From assembly GCA_964463135.1 (NCBI GenBank), contig CAYXBA010000016.1:18910-82909 (forward strand): a DNA stretch of 64,000 nucleotides, in the 5' to 3' direction. Both the position numbers and the translations under genes were made by a program. The stretch is from UBA6898 sp964463135 (GTDB lineage Bacteria; Nitrospirota; Thermodesulfovibrionia; Thermodesulfovibrionales; UBA6898). Below, piece by piece: positions 49,757 through 58,178 of this stretch. The stretch's first letter is position 1. Each line of letters starts with the position of its first letter. Under the pieces are notes generated by a model. The model saw nothing but the letters and a program-made list of their open reading frames with translations. It had not been told where the DNA came from and did no database searches.

Positions 49757-50215
49757 ATGCTCGCAATCGCTATATCATTGAATAATATGATCTATCTTAA
49801 AGAGAATAAATTTGATCGGCAATTAGACTTATTGGGTTATTTCCTTGCTATAGGAGATTTCGATCTGATTATATGGTTTTTTACAGAATCAAAAAGTAAA
49901 GGTATCTGTAATCTCGGATTAGCCCCGAAAGATTTAATTGAGGGGGAACAAGTGACTTCATATGGAGATGGGTTCAAACCCCAAAGAACGATAAGAACTA
50001 AATTAACCACGGACTTGTTAGCCAAAATTCGAAACGCCGCAAGAGACATTCAAGCAAACTGTGACAGCTTGGCATTATATCCCGCTGACAAAAAGAATTG
50101 GATTGCATGCACTATTAAACATGAGGGCATGTGCTTGGTAAGTGATGACAGCCTAATTGATGTACTGCGCTCCAAGGGTTTTAATCCTTCATTAGAGAAA
50201 CCAGAAACATGGTGA
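49757..50215 (+). CDS. Hypothetical protein, AT-rich, possibly acquired
   Basis: A 152-residue reading frame, clearly more AT-rich than its neighbours (many AAA/ATT/TTA codons). There is no strong ribosome-binding site; starts at 49757 or 49787 are possible. A hydrophobic stretch (GYFLAIGDFDLIIWFF) near residues 27-42 could be buried rather than membranous. The rest is mixed helical/strand with no recognised motif (DKKNWIACTIKHEGMCLV, DVLRSKGFNPSLE). Base composition suggests transfer or degradation. Moderate confidence that it is expressed. Confidence 0.5.
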   Translation: MLAIAISLNNMIYLKENKFDRQLDLLGYFLAIGDFDLIIWFFTESKSKGICNLGLAPKDLIEGEQVTSYGDGFKPQRTIRTKLTTDLLAKIRNAARDIQANCDSLALYPADKKNWIACTIKHEGMCLVSDDSLIDVLRSKGFNPSLEKPETW

Positions 50216-50248
50216 AGGATCTTAGCTTCTTACGCATAAAAGTGAAAA

Positions 50249-51838
50249 TCAGTCGCTGATATCCTCGAAAGCCGAGAGGCTGGCCTCCACTGCCTTGATG
50301 GCATCCGCCGCTGAACTCGTTATCCCGCCTGCGTATCCTGAACCTTCACCGATCGGGTACAGGTTCCTGATATTGATCGATTCAAAGTTGTCGCCGCGTG
50401 TGATCTTCACCGGGGACGAGGTCCGGGTTTCTGCTCCAAGCAATATCGCCCGGTCCGAAACAAACAATGGGTAATCTTTTTTCCAGGTATGCAATGCTTC
50501 CAGGAGTGTCTCGCCTGCAAATTGTGGAAGAATTTCGCGCATAGCAGCCGGAGTTGCCCCCATCTTAAAGGAATGGTCATTGAGACTTTCAGATACCCTG
50601 CTGCTGAGAAAATCAATCACATTCTGTGCCGGGACTGCCCATCTGCCGCCTCCGGCTGCAAAGGCCTTCTGCTCTATCTTCTTTTGAAAATCTAACCCTG
50701 CCAAAGGATGGGCTGATCCATAGTCCTCTGTGTGGCAGGTCACTACAAGTGCTGAATTCGAGAAGGGTGAGGATCTTTGCGAGTAGCTCATCCCGTTCAC
50801 AACCAACAAGCCATGTTCAGAGGAGGCATTGATCACCTCTCCTCCCGGGCACATGCAGAAGGTGTACACCCCCCGTTTTATCTTTCGGTCAGTGTATGTA
50901 AAAGAATAGGTGGCATTTCCGATCGCCGGGCAGTCCTTATATTTCTCACCGTATCGTATCAGATTGATAATTTCTGCCGGATGCTCTATCCTCACGCCCA
51001 CAGCAATGGGCTTCTGTTCGAGGGCAATGCCTTTATCGAAGATCATGCCGAAGGTATCGCGCGCAGAATGTCCGAGGGCAAGATAGATCAGAGAAGCATG
51101 ATATTCATGAGTCCCATTTATCACGACGCCGAGAATCCTGCCTTTGGAAATAAGCATATCGGTCATTTTTGATCCGTAATGTATCTCGCCTCCTCGTTCG
51201 AGAATATGGTTTCTGATGTTGCGGACTATCCTGCAGAGTATATCCGTGCCCAAGTGGGGCTTGCTGATATAGCGTATCTCTTCAGGTGCGCCGAACTTTA
51301 TGAAAGTATCCAGCACCTTGTTTGCGTAACGAGAGTTATTTGTCCTGGCAAAGAGCTTCCCGTCAGAGTATGAGCCTGCACCGCCTTCGCCGAACTGAAT
51401 ATTTGATTCAGGGTCAAGCGTCCTCTCCCTGATGAACCGTTGAATATCAATTGAACGTTCCTCTATCTTCTTGCCCCGTTCGAATATGAGGGGTTTAAGC
51501 CCGTATTCCATAAGTTCAAGGGCAGCGAACATACCTGCAGGACCAAAACCTACGATGATCGGCCGCTGCGGAATGTTTTTTTGTTTTATAGGAGGCGGAA
51601 CGTTTTCAACGTAGAGAGGGAGATTTTCGCTGTTGTCAAAGCTGTCAGGGACAGTTGCAACAAGAGAGATGATGTAATAGAACTGGTCCTTCTTGGAAGC
51701 ATCAAGTGACTTGCCGAGTATTTTCGAAAGTTGAATATTTTCCTCTGAAATGCTCAGCTTTTGGGCCGCAGCCCTGACATATTCATCCGGACCGTCTTTT
51801 TCGGCAGGTATGCGTAAATTGTTTATGATTAAATGCAA
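50249..51838 (-). CDS. Uncharacterised FAD-dependent dehydrogenase (COG2509-like)
   Basis: A 529-residue flavoprotein. A short N-terminal region (about 1-90) precedes the FAD-binding motif PIIVGFGPAGMFAALEL. The COG2509 signature follows (NIQFGEGGAGSYSDGKLFAR). A C-terminal glycine-rich motif (YPIGEGSGYAGGITSSAADA) completes the FAD site. The cellular substrate of this family is not established. It is divergent from the arginine decarboxylase gene across about 175 bp. Confidence 0.85.
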   Translation of the reverse strand: MHLIINNLRIPAEKDGPDEYVRAAAQKLSISEENIQLSKILGKSLDASKKDQFYYIISLVATVPDSFDNSENLPLYVENVPPPIKQKNIPQRPIIVGFGPAGMFAALELMEYGLKPLIFERGKKIEERSIDIQRFIRERTLDPESNIQFGEGGAGSYSDGKLFARTNNSRYANKVLDTFIKFGAPEEIRYISKPHLGTDILCRIVRNIRNHILERGGEIHYGSKMTDMLISKGRILGVVINGTHEYHASLIYLALGHSARDTFGMIFDKGIALEQKPIAVGVRIEHPAEIINLIRYGEKYKDCPAIGNATYSFTYTDRKIKRGVYTFCMCPGGEVINASSEHGLLVVNGMSYSQRSSPFSNSALVVTCHTEDYGSAHPLAGLDFQKKIEQKAFAAGGGRWAVPAQNVIDFLSSRVSESLNDHSFKMGATPAAMREILPQFAGETLLEALHTWKKDYPLFVSDRAILLGAETRTSSPVKITRGDNFESINIRNLYPIGEGSGYAGGITSSAADAIKAVEASLSAFEDISD

Positions 51839-52014
51839 ATAACCTCCATAATACTGCAGCTGTCCGGTGCATGCCGTCTCAGCGCTGATCTGTCTCCCCG
51901 ATCCCTTGTGTGACAGGAGATTGACATTGTTATAGGATGCATCTTATCATTGAGGATAAGCAATTGGTCGTACCCGGATGCATAAAATATTGTGGTGAAA
52001 GTGAGGATACAAGC

Positions 52015-52560
52015 ATGACCCCAAAGAAAGTCTTTTTTACGAAAGGCGTGGGTGTACATAAAGACAAATTGTCATCGTTCGAGGTTGCCTTAAGGAATGC
52101 CGGCATTGAGAAGTGCAATCTCGTGTACGTATCAAGCATATTCCCTCCGGCCTGTAAGATCCTCACTAAGTCTGCAGGCCTGAAGCAGCTCGACCCCGGC
52201 CAGATCACCTACTGCGTAATGTCCCGCAATGAGACCAATGAACCGAACCGCCTTATCTCTGCTGCCATCGGTTTTGCCATGCCGACGGATTTTGCCAACT
52301 ACGGGTACCTTTCCGAGCATCATGCCTGCGGTGAAAAGGCAATCGTTTCAGGCGAATACGCCGAAGATCTTGCCGCTACCATGCTTGCAACAACCCTCGA
52401 CATTCCCTTTGATCCGAACCAGGCCTGGGATGAGCGCAAACAGTTCTACAGGGCGAGCGGTCATATCTTCAAGACCAAACATTATTGCCAGTCTGCAGAG
52501 GGAAATAAGGACGGTCTCTGGACCACGGTTTTAGCTTCAGCAGTTTTCATTATCGACTGA
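52015..52560 (+). CDS. Pyruvoyl-dependent arginine decarboxylase
   Basis: The ATG at 52015 (GAGG just upstream) gives 181 residues, near the 165 of the archaeal enzyme; an ATG at 51937 would add a 26-residue non-family extension. The self-cleavage site is in LVYVSSIFPPACK, where the second serine should become the pyruvoyl group. FTKGVGVHKDKLSSFE and GEYAEDLAATMLAT are typical of the PvlArgDC family. It decarboxylates arginine to agmatine. The next gene, agmatinase, begins one base after its stop, so the two carry out consecutive steps. Confidence 0.92.
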   Translation: MTPKKVFFTKGVGVHKDKLSSFEVALRNAGIEKCNLVYVSSIFPPACKILTKSAGLKQLDPGQITYCVMSRNETNEPNRLISAAIGFAMPTDFANYGYLSEHHACGEKAIVSGEYAEDLAATMLATTLDIPFDPNQAWDERKQFYRASGHIFKTKHYCQSAEGNKDGLWTTVLASAVFIID

Positions 52561-52561
52561 A

Positions 52562-53422
52562 GTGTCAATAAAGTCTCCCTACGGATTTTGCGGTCTGCCT
52601 GACCGCTATACGGATTATAAACAAGCTGCTACAGTGATCCTGCCGATCCCCTTTGACAAGACCAGCACCTGGCTTAAGGGTGCTGACAAGGGCCCTGCTG
52701 CGATCATTGAGGCATCGAAATATCTTGAACTCTACGATATAGAGACCAACAGCGAGGTCTTTAAAAAGGGTATTTATACTGCCCGTCCGATCAATGCCGC
52801 TTCCTCCTCTCAACTGATCAAAAAAACTGAGACTGCTGTATCCCGCTATCTTAAGGACAATAAGCTTGTCGTGTCGCTTGGCGGCGACCACTCGGTCTCG
52901 ATCGGCGTGATCAAGGCTTTTGCCGGTCATTGTAAAGACCTGAGCATACTGCATCTCGATGCGCACGGCGACTCACGCGACACGTACGAGGGGAGCCGCT
53001 ACAATCACGCCTGTGTTATCGCACGGGCCAGGGAATATACCAAAAACGTAGTTTCTGCAGGTATTCGCAGCATAGATGGCTCTGAGTTGCCCGGCATGGA
53101 CAGGAAGAAGGTCTTCTTTGCCCATGAGATTTATAATTCCGAGAAGTGGATGGATAAGGCGGTGAGGCAACTGGGCGGCACTGTCTATATCACGATAGAT
53201 ATGGATGTATTCGATCCTGGTATCATGCCCTCAACCGGTACGCCGGAGCCTGGCGGGTTAGGGTGGTATCAGGTTATGCGGCTTCTCTCTGCTGTAGCGA
53301 AGTCAAAACGGATAGTAGGTTTTGATGTTGTCGAGCTCTGCCCCTCCAAGAACAAGGCCCCTGATTTTCTTGCTGCCAAGCTGATCTACACGCTCCTGAG
53401 CTATATCTACTCAGACAAGTAA
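52562..53422 (+). CDS. speB: Agmatinase (ureohydrolase family)
   Basis: A 286-residue arginase/agmatinase-fold protein starting at a GTG directly after the decarboxylase gene. The binuclear manganese motifs are visible: GGDHSVS, DAHGDSRD and DMDVFDPGIMP. It should hydrolyse agmatine to putrescine and urea. Operon partnership with arginine decarboxylase makes agmatinase preferable to arginase or formimidoylglutamase. Confidence 0.93.
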   Translation: MSIKSPYGFCGLPDRYTDYKQAATVILPIPFDKTSTWLKGADKGPAAIIEASKYLELYDIETNSEVFKKGIYTARPINAASSSQLIKKTETAVSRYLKDNKLVVSLGGDHSVSIGVIKAFAGHCKDLSILHLDAHGDSRDTYEGSRYNHACVIARAREYTKNVVSAGIRSIDGSELPGMDRKKVFFAHEIYNSEKWMDKAVRQLGGTVYITIDMDVFDPGIMPSTGTPEPGGLGWYQVMRLLSAVAKSKRIVGFDVVELCPSKNKAPDFLAAKLIYTLLSYIYSDK

Positions 53423-53478
53423 CCAGCCCTAAGCTTTATTTAGTCCTGTCTATGAATTGCATCCTTAATTAATAAAAG

Positions 53479-53546
53479 TTGTCATTCTCGCGAAGGCGGG
53501 AATCCATTCAATAGTTTCTGGATCCCCGTTTTCACGGGGATGACAA
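53479..53546. repeat. Palindromic dispersed repeat (GTCATTC-type) between speB and nspC
   Basis: The ends TTGTCATTCTCGC and GGGGATGACAA form an inverted repeat with internal hairpins (CGCGAAGGCG; CCCCGTTTTCACGGGG). Related to the element at 46362-46420 and to a class of intergenic repeats common in many bacteria. It lies in the gap of convergent genes and may also stop transcription. Confidence 0.8.
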
Positions 53547-53574
53547 ACAAGGGAGATGTATACAAAGACACTCA

Positions 53575-54915
53575 TTACGACTGCCTGTCCCGATAATCTC
53601 TATACCCGAACTTTTTTACCACCTCTATTTTTCCTCCCTTCCTGAGCACTGCAATATCCGGGAGATTGATGCCGTTAAAGGTGGTATTCTTCACGATGCT
53701 GTACAGGGCCATGTCAGTAAAGACCAGCTTCTCTCCCCGCTCGAGCGGTCGATCAAAGGAGTAATCGCCGATGACATCCCCGGCAAGGCAGCTCGGCCCG
53801 GCGATCCTGTATGAGTATTTCTTTTCATGCATCTGGCCTGAGGTCAGGATGTCCGGCCGGTAAGGCATCAGCAGCACATCCGGCATATGTGTCTCTGCCG
53901 AGGTATCCATGATCGCGATCTCCATTCTGTTCTTCACAATATCGAGAACAGACGACACCAGGACCCCTGTATTGTGCACGCTGGCCTCTCCGGGTTCGAG
54001 ATATACCTGGACCCCATACTTCTTCTTAAAACCATTGATAAGTCTGATGAGACGCTCCAGGTCATAATCGTGCCGTGTTATGTGATGACCGCCGCCGAAA
54101 TTTACCCATTTTAGTCCCTTAATATACGGGCTGTACAGACTTTCGAATGACTTCAGGACTCGTTCGAGCACATCTGAATTCTGCTGGCACATGGCATGAA
54201 AATGCAGGCTGTCCACCATATTCCTATGCTTTGAGAATTTTTTTGCAAATTCGTCATGGACTATGCCGAGCCGCGAATAGGGAGCACACGGGTTGTACAT
54301 CTCTGTACCAACCTCGGCATGTCCCGGATTCACCCGCAGGCCGATCTCAAGACCGTTCTTCTTAACGGTCTTTCCATAGCGTTCGAGCTGATGGAATGAA
54401 TTGAATATTATGGTGTCAGAATACTTCAGTATGGGTTTGAACTCTTTTTCGCTGTACGCGGCGCTGAAGGTATGCACTTCCCTGTTGAATTCTTCACGAC
54501 CGAGCCTCGATTCATGCAGGCCGCTTGCACAGATGCCGTCTATATACCTGCCCATCATCGGAAACGTAGCGAAGGAAGCATATGATTTCAGGGCGTGCAG
54601 GACCTTACAGCCTGTGCGGTCTTTTACATAGCGCATGATCCGCATATTGTCTTCGATAAGGGTCTCGTCCAGAAGGTACACAGGTGTGTCTATACTGCCG
54701 GCTGCGATGTCGAGGAATCTCCTGTTTGCATCCTCAAAATGCCTTTTCGTATGGTCTTTGATCAGGCGCGTCAGAGATCTGAGCCCGCTCCTGTCAAGCG
54801 ACAGAAGGACCTTCTGTCTTGCCGGGGAGGATAAGGAGAAATATCTGCCCGCAGCGTCTGTATCTTTTGCCGCGATAAGCCGCGCGACGTCTTCAATCTT
54901 CTTATGAGAAACCAT
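53575..54915 (-). CDS. nspC: Carboxy(nor)spermidine decarboxylase with N-terminal extension
   Basis: A 446-residue fold-III PLP decarboxylase. The family core begins near residue 77 (TPVYLLDETLIEDNMRIM) with the PLP lysine K110 in LHALKSYAS. The active-site motifs FHAMCQQNSD, WVNFGGGHHITRHDYD and EPGEA, and the C-terminal GPSCLAGDVIGDY with its catalytic cysteine, follow. It decarboxylates carboxyspermidine or carboxynorspermidine. The first 70 residues, mainly helical and basic, are not part of the usual family. It lies 9 bp after the synthase gene. Confidence 0.92.
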   Translation of the reverse strand: MVSHKKIEDVARLIAAKDTDAAGRYFSLSSPARQKVLLSLDRSGLRSLTRLIKDHTKRHFEDANRRFLDIAAGSIDTPVYLLDETLIEDNMRIMRYVKDRTGCKVLHALKSYASFATFPMMGRYIDGICASGLHESRLGREEFNREVHTFSAAYSEKEFKPILKYSDTIIFNSFHQLERYGKTVKKNGLEIGLRVNPGHAEVGTEMYNPCAPYSRLGIVHDEFAKKFSKHRNMVDSLHFHAMCQQNSDVLERVLKSFESLYSPYIKGLKWVNFGGGHHITRHDYDLERLIRLINGFKKKYGVQVYLEPGEASVHNTGVLVSSVLDIVKNRMEIAIMDTSAETHMPDVLLMPYRPDILTSGQMHEKKYSYRIAGPSCLAGDVIGDYSFDRPLERGEKLVFTDMALYSIVKNTTFNGINLPDIAVLRKGGKIEVVKKFGYRDYRDRQS

Positions 54916-54924
54916 GCAGCCGCC

Positions 54925-56163
54925 CTATAACTTTTCGGGAAGCGCTGTGTGTTCAACAACCTGCCAGGGAAGGCCATATTTATTCAGGGCGTCCATGAAC
55001 TTATCCGGGTCCAATTGCTCCATATTATATACACCTGCTCCCTGCCATACCCCGGTCAGCATCATCATAGCGCCGATCATGGCAGGGACACCGGTTGTGT
55101 ATGCAATGGCCTGTGTTCCGGTCTCTTTGAATGCCTCTTCATGATCGCAGACATTGTAGATATAGCGGGTGAGGGTCTTCCCATCCTTTATCCCGGTCAT
55201 GATATTGCCGATTACGGTCTTGCCGGTATATTTCGTGCCGAGAGAGGAGGGCTCGGGCAGCAGGGCCTTAAGAAATTTTATCGGTATGATCTTCTTTCCG
55301 TCATACTCCACCTCATCGATTCTTGTCATGCCGACGTTCTGGAGCACCCTGAGGTGGTTGAGATAATTCTCCGAGAAGGTCATCCAGAATCTGGCCCTTT
55401 TCAGCCCCTTTATGTTCTGTGCAAGCGATTCAAGTTCTTCGTGATACAGCAGATAACTATCCTGCGGACCGGCTATCGGATAATCAAAGCTGAAATGTAC
55501 GCTCTTTTTTTCGATGATCGCAGGCGTCTCGACCCATTTCCCGTTTTCCCAGTGCCTGACGATCTGGGTCACTTCCCGGATATTGATCTCAGGATTAAAA
55601 TTCGTGGCAAACGCATGGCCATGGCTGCCGGCATTGCAGTCCAGTATGTCCAGATAATGGATCTCGTCAAAGAGATGCTTCTGGGCATATGCGGTAAAGA
55701 CATTCGTGACGCCCGGGTCGAAACCTGAACCGAGGACCGCCATGAGCCCGCGCTGCCTGAACTTTTCCTGATACGCCCATTGCCAGCTGTACTCAAAGTG
55801 GGCCACATCGAGCGGCTCATAGTTGGCGGTGTCTATGTAGTTGACGCCGGTCTCAAGGCAGGCATCCATGATATGGAGGTCCTGATAGGGCAGTGCAAGA
55901 TTCAGGACGAGATCAGGCTGAAAGCTCTTTATCAGTCCGGCCAGTTCCGGTACGTTGTCCGCATCCACCTGTGCAGTCTGAATGTCCCTGTTGTATCTTT
56001 GCTTGATATCTTTTCTGATCGCCTCGCACTTGGAGATGGTCCTGCTTGCGACCATTATTTCCTTGAATACGTCAGGGATCTGCGCGCATTTATGCGCTGC
56101 AACGGTGGCCACGCCTCCGGCCCCGATGATCATTATCCTGCCACGGCTTTTGGTATTATTCAT
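54925..56163 (-). CDS. Carboxy(nor)spermidine synthase (saccharopine dehydrogenase-like)
   Basis: The ATG at 56163 with AGGAG upstream gives 412 residues; a start at 56247 is less likely. The N-terminal Rossmann fold has RIMIIGAGGVATVAAHKCA. A saccharopine-dehydrogenase-like body follows with YIDTANYEPLDVAHFEYSW and GSGFDPGVTN. It reductively condenses putrescine (or diaminopropane) with aspartate semialdehyde using NADPH. The decarboxylase gene next to it completes spermidine formation. The same protein type includes lysine-pathway enzymes, but the neighbours make the polyamine role strong. Confidence 0.92.
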   Translation of the reverse strand: MNNTKSRGRIMIIGAGGVATVAAHKCAQIPDVFKEIMVASRTISKCEAIRKDIKQRYNRDIQTAQVDADNVPELAGLIKSFQPDLVLNLALPYQDLHIMDACLETGVNYIDTANYEPLDVAHFEYSWQWAYQEKFRQRGLMAVLGSGFDPGVTNVFTAYAQKHLFDEIHYLDILDCNAGSHGHAFATNFNPEINIREVTQIVRHWENGKWVETPAIIEKKSVHFSFDYPIAGPQDSYLLYHEELESLAQNIKGLKRARFWMTFSENYLNHLRVLQNVGMTRIDEVEYDGKKIIPIKFLKALLPEPSSLGTKYTGKTVIGNIMTGIKDGKTLTRYIYNVCDHEEAFKETGTQAIAYTTGVPAMIGAMMMLTGVWQGAGVYNMEQLDPDKFMDALNKYGLPWQVVEHTALPEKL

Positions 56164-56311
56164 GAGTATTCTCCTGTTTATTGCGGTATGCGGTATTATA
56201 CCCAAGAATTTAGAGATTATCGACGCAATCAATGCCTGAACCTGCAACGCTTATCTTCAGCATCTCTTTAAAACCTGTTCAAACAATCCCTTTTTTGTGT
56301 AAAATCCTCCT

Positions 56312-56905
56312 ATGAAACGTTTTGACGATGTTGTTGATTTCCATGGACACTCCTGCCCCGGTCTTGCCCTTGGTTACCGGGTATCCCAGCGGGCGCTCAG
56401 AGAGCTTAAGAAACGCGCAGAGGATGAGGAGATCGTTGCTATTGTGGAGAATAATTCCTGTGCTGTCGATGCGGTCCAGATGATGACAGGCTGCACGTTC
56501 GGCAAGGGCAATCTCATATTCAGGGACCATGGCAAGCAGGTGTACACCTTTGTCCGGCGGCCTTCAGGCAAGAGCATCAGGATATCGGTCATAGGGGAAA
56601 AGCCTGCCGAGACGAAAGAGGAAAAAGCTTTTTGGGAACGTTATGCAAAAGGCGACCGCTCAAAGAAGGTCCTTGATTTCGTGCATTCACGAAAGGCTGC
56701 CCGGACCAGACAGGTCCTTGAGGCCGATGATGATGAGCTTTTTGCAATAACCCAGGGCAAGACTGTGCTGCCGCCTGAGGCGGAGATCTTTGAGAGCATC
56801 CGGTGTGCGGTCTGCAATGAGAAGGTGGCTGAACCAAAGGCCCGGTCCCTGAACGGGCTCAAACTTTGTGTCCCCTGCGCTGAACAGAAAGGAAAGAAGA
56901 GATGA
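56312..56905 (+). CDS. FmdE-family protein with C-terminal zinc finger
   Basis: A 197-residue protein. The N-terminal FmdE domain (formylmethanofuran dehydrogenase subunit E-like) has FHGHSCPGLALGYRVS (His11, His13, Cys15) and NNSCAVDAVQMMTGCTFGKGN. A C-terminal CxxC...CxxC zinc finger (CAVC and CVPC, about 165-190) resembles a TraR/DksA finger. FmdE-like proteins outside methanogens are widespread in anaerobes, often linked to molybdenum or tungsten enzymes; the exact role is not established. Its end overlaps argB by 4 nt. Confidence 0.85.
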   Translation: MKRFDDVVDFHGHSCPGLALGYRVSQRALRELKKRAEDEEIVAIVENNSCAVDAVQMMTGCTFGKGNLIFRDHGKQVYTFVRRPSGKSIRISVIGEKPAETKEEKAFWERYAKGDRSKKVLDFVHSRKAARTRQVLEADDDELFAITQGKTVLPPEAEIFESIRCAVCNEKVAEPKARSLNGLKLCVPCAEQKGKKR

Positions 56906-57786
56906 AAGAGATCATAAGGAAGGCGGAAGTGCTGATCGATGCGCTGCCCTATATCAGGAATTTTTACGGCAAGACCTTTGTCATAAAATACGGCGGTGCG
57001 GCGCAGACAAAAGATGAGCTGAAGGAGTCCTTTGCCAAGGACGTTGCCATGCTCAACTTCATCGGCATCCGGATCGTGATCGTGCACGGCGGAGGGCCGA
57101 AGATATCTGCGACCATGGAGAAGATGGGGAAGAAACCTGCGTTCGTTCAGGGTCAGCGGGTCACTGATCAGGAGACCATGGATATCGTAGAAATGGTGCT
57201 TGGCGGTCTGGTGAACAAGGAGATCGTTTCCCTGATCAACAGGCATGGCGGCAGGGCTGTCGGTCTGAGCGGCAAGGACGGAGGCCTGATCACGGCGCAG
57301 AAGAAGGTCATCAAGAAAGCGACTCCCGAGACCGGTGTGAGCGAGATCGTGGACCTCGGCCTTGTGGGCGAAGTTACCCGGATCGATCCCCTGATCCTCG
57401 ACAATCTTGAGAGGAACGGCTTTATTCCTGTGATCGCTCCCATTGGAGTAGGTCCGGAGGGCGAGACGCTGAATATCAATGCCGATTATGTTGCCTCTGC
57501 TGTTGCTGCAGCGCTTAAGGCAGAGAAACTGATACTGCTTACCGATGTGGCGGGGCTGCTCGACAAGAAAGGAAAGGTCATCTCTACACTGAATAAGAGT
57601 AAGATCCCGGGCCTTATAAAAGACGGAACCATAACCGGCGGTATGCTGCCGAAGGTGCAGGCCTGCACCCATGCACTGCAGGGAGGCGCGGGCAAGACCC
57701 ATATAGTTGATGGCAGGATCCCGCACTGTCTCCTGCTCGAGATATTTACCAAAGAGGGCATTGGCACAGAGATCCTCGGTGCGTAA
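56902..57786 (+). CDS. argB: Acetylglutamate kinase ArgB
   Basis: A 294-residue amino-acid kinase. FVIKYGGAAQ, VIVHGGGPKISATMEKMG, NADYVASAVAAAL, LLTDVAGLLDKKG and GGMLPKVQACTHAL are diagnostic of acetylglutamate kinase. It phosphorylates N-acetylglutamate in arginine synthesis, feeding ornithine and arginine, the precursor of the polyamine module 4 kb upstream. It overlaps the genes on both sides, so it is within an operon with the FmdE-like, GroES-like and rmuC genes. Confidence 0.97.
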   Translation: MKEIIRKAEVLIDALPYIRNFYGKTFVIKYGGAAQTKDELKESFAKDVAMLNFIGIRIVIVHGGGPKISATMEKMGKKPAFVQGQRVTDQETMDIVEMVLGGLVNKEIVSLINRHGGRAVGLSGKDGGLITAQKKVIKKATPETGVSEIVDLGLVGEVTRIDPLILDNLERNGFIPVIAPIGVGPEGETLNINADYVASAVAAALKAEKLILLTDVAGLLDKKGKVISTLNKSKIPGLIKDGTITGGMLPKVQACTHALQGGAGKTHIVDGRIPHCLLLEIFTKEGIGTEILGA

Positions 57787-58178
57787 TGATGAAGGCTGAA
57801 GCAGGGGTGATGAAGACAAAGAAGAATATCGTGATCGTCGGAGACCGGGTTTTGATCGATCTCGATGACAAGACGGACAGGACATCGTCCGGGCTCTATC
57901 TCCCTGCAACGGTGAAGGAAAAAGAGAAGGTGCATGGCGGGTACGTGGTCAAGGTTGGGCCCGGATATCCGGTCCATGATCCCAATACCTCTGACGAACC
58001 CTGGATAGCAAAAAAACGTCAGGACCTGAAATATATCCCGCTCCAGGCGACCGAAGGTGATTATGCGATCTTCCTCAGGGAGTCTGCCGTGGATATCGAG
58101 TTCGAAGGCAAGAAATACGTTATCGTCCCGCACTCCTCGATCCTTGCCCTGGTCCGCACGGAACTGGTCAGCGAATGA
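57786..58178 (+). CDS. Divergent GroES/Cpn10-family protein
   Basis: Up to 130 residues; the start overlaps the argB stop (TAATG), and ATG codons at 57789 and 57810 are alternatives. GDRVLIDLDDKTDRTSSGLYLPATVKEKEKVHGGYVVKVGPG follows the Cpn10 pattern of conserved first strand, mobile loop and GxVVxVGPG (shown here only as landmarks GDRVLIDL and VVKVGPG). An insert (SDEPWIAKKRQDLKY) and VIVPHSSILALV at the end separate it from ordinary GroES. No groEL is adjacent, so whether it caps a chaperonin is unknown. Confidence 0.8.
   Translation: MMKAEAGVMKTKKNIVIVGDRVLIDLDDKTDRTSSGLYLPATVKEKEKVHGGYVVKVGPGYPVHDPNTSDEPWIAKKRQDLKYIPLQATEGDYAIFLRESAVDIEFEGKKYVIVPHSSILALVRTELVSE

Noticed and set aside
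49968..49985. T-arm-like GGGTTCAAACCCC suggesting a tRNA or integration site
   Set aside because: No acceptor, D or anticodon arms can be found around it, and it lies inside an open reading frame.
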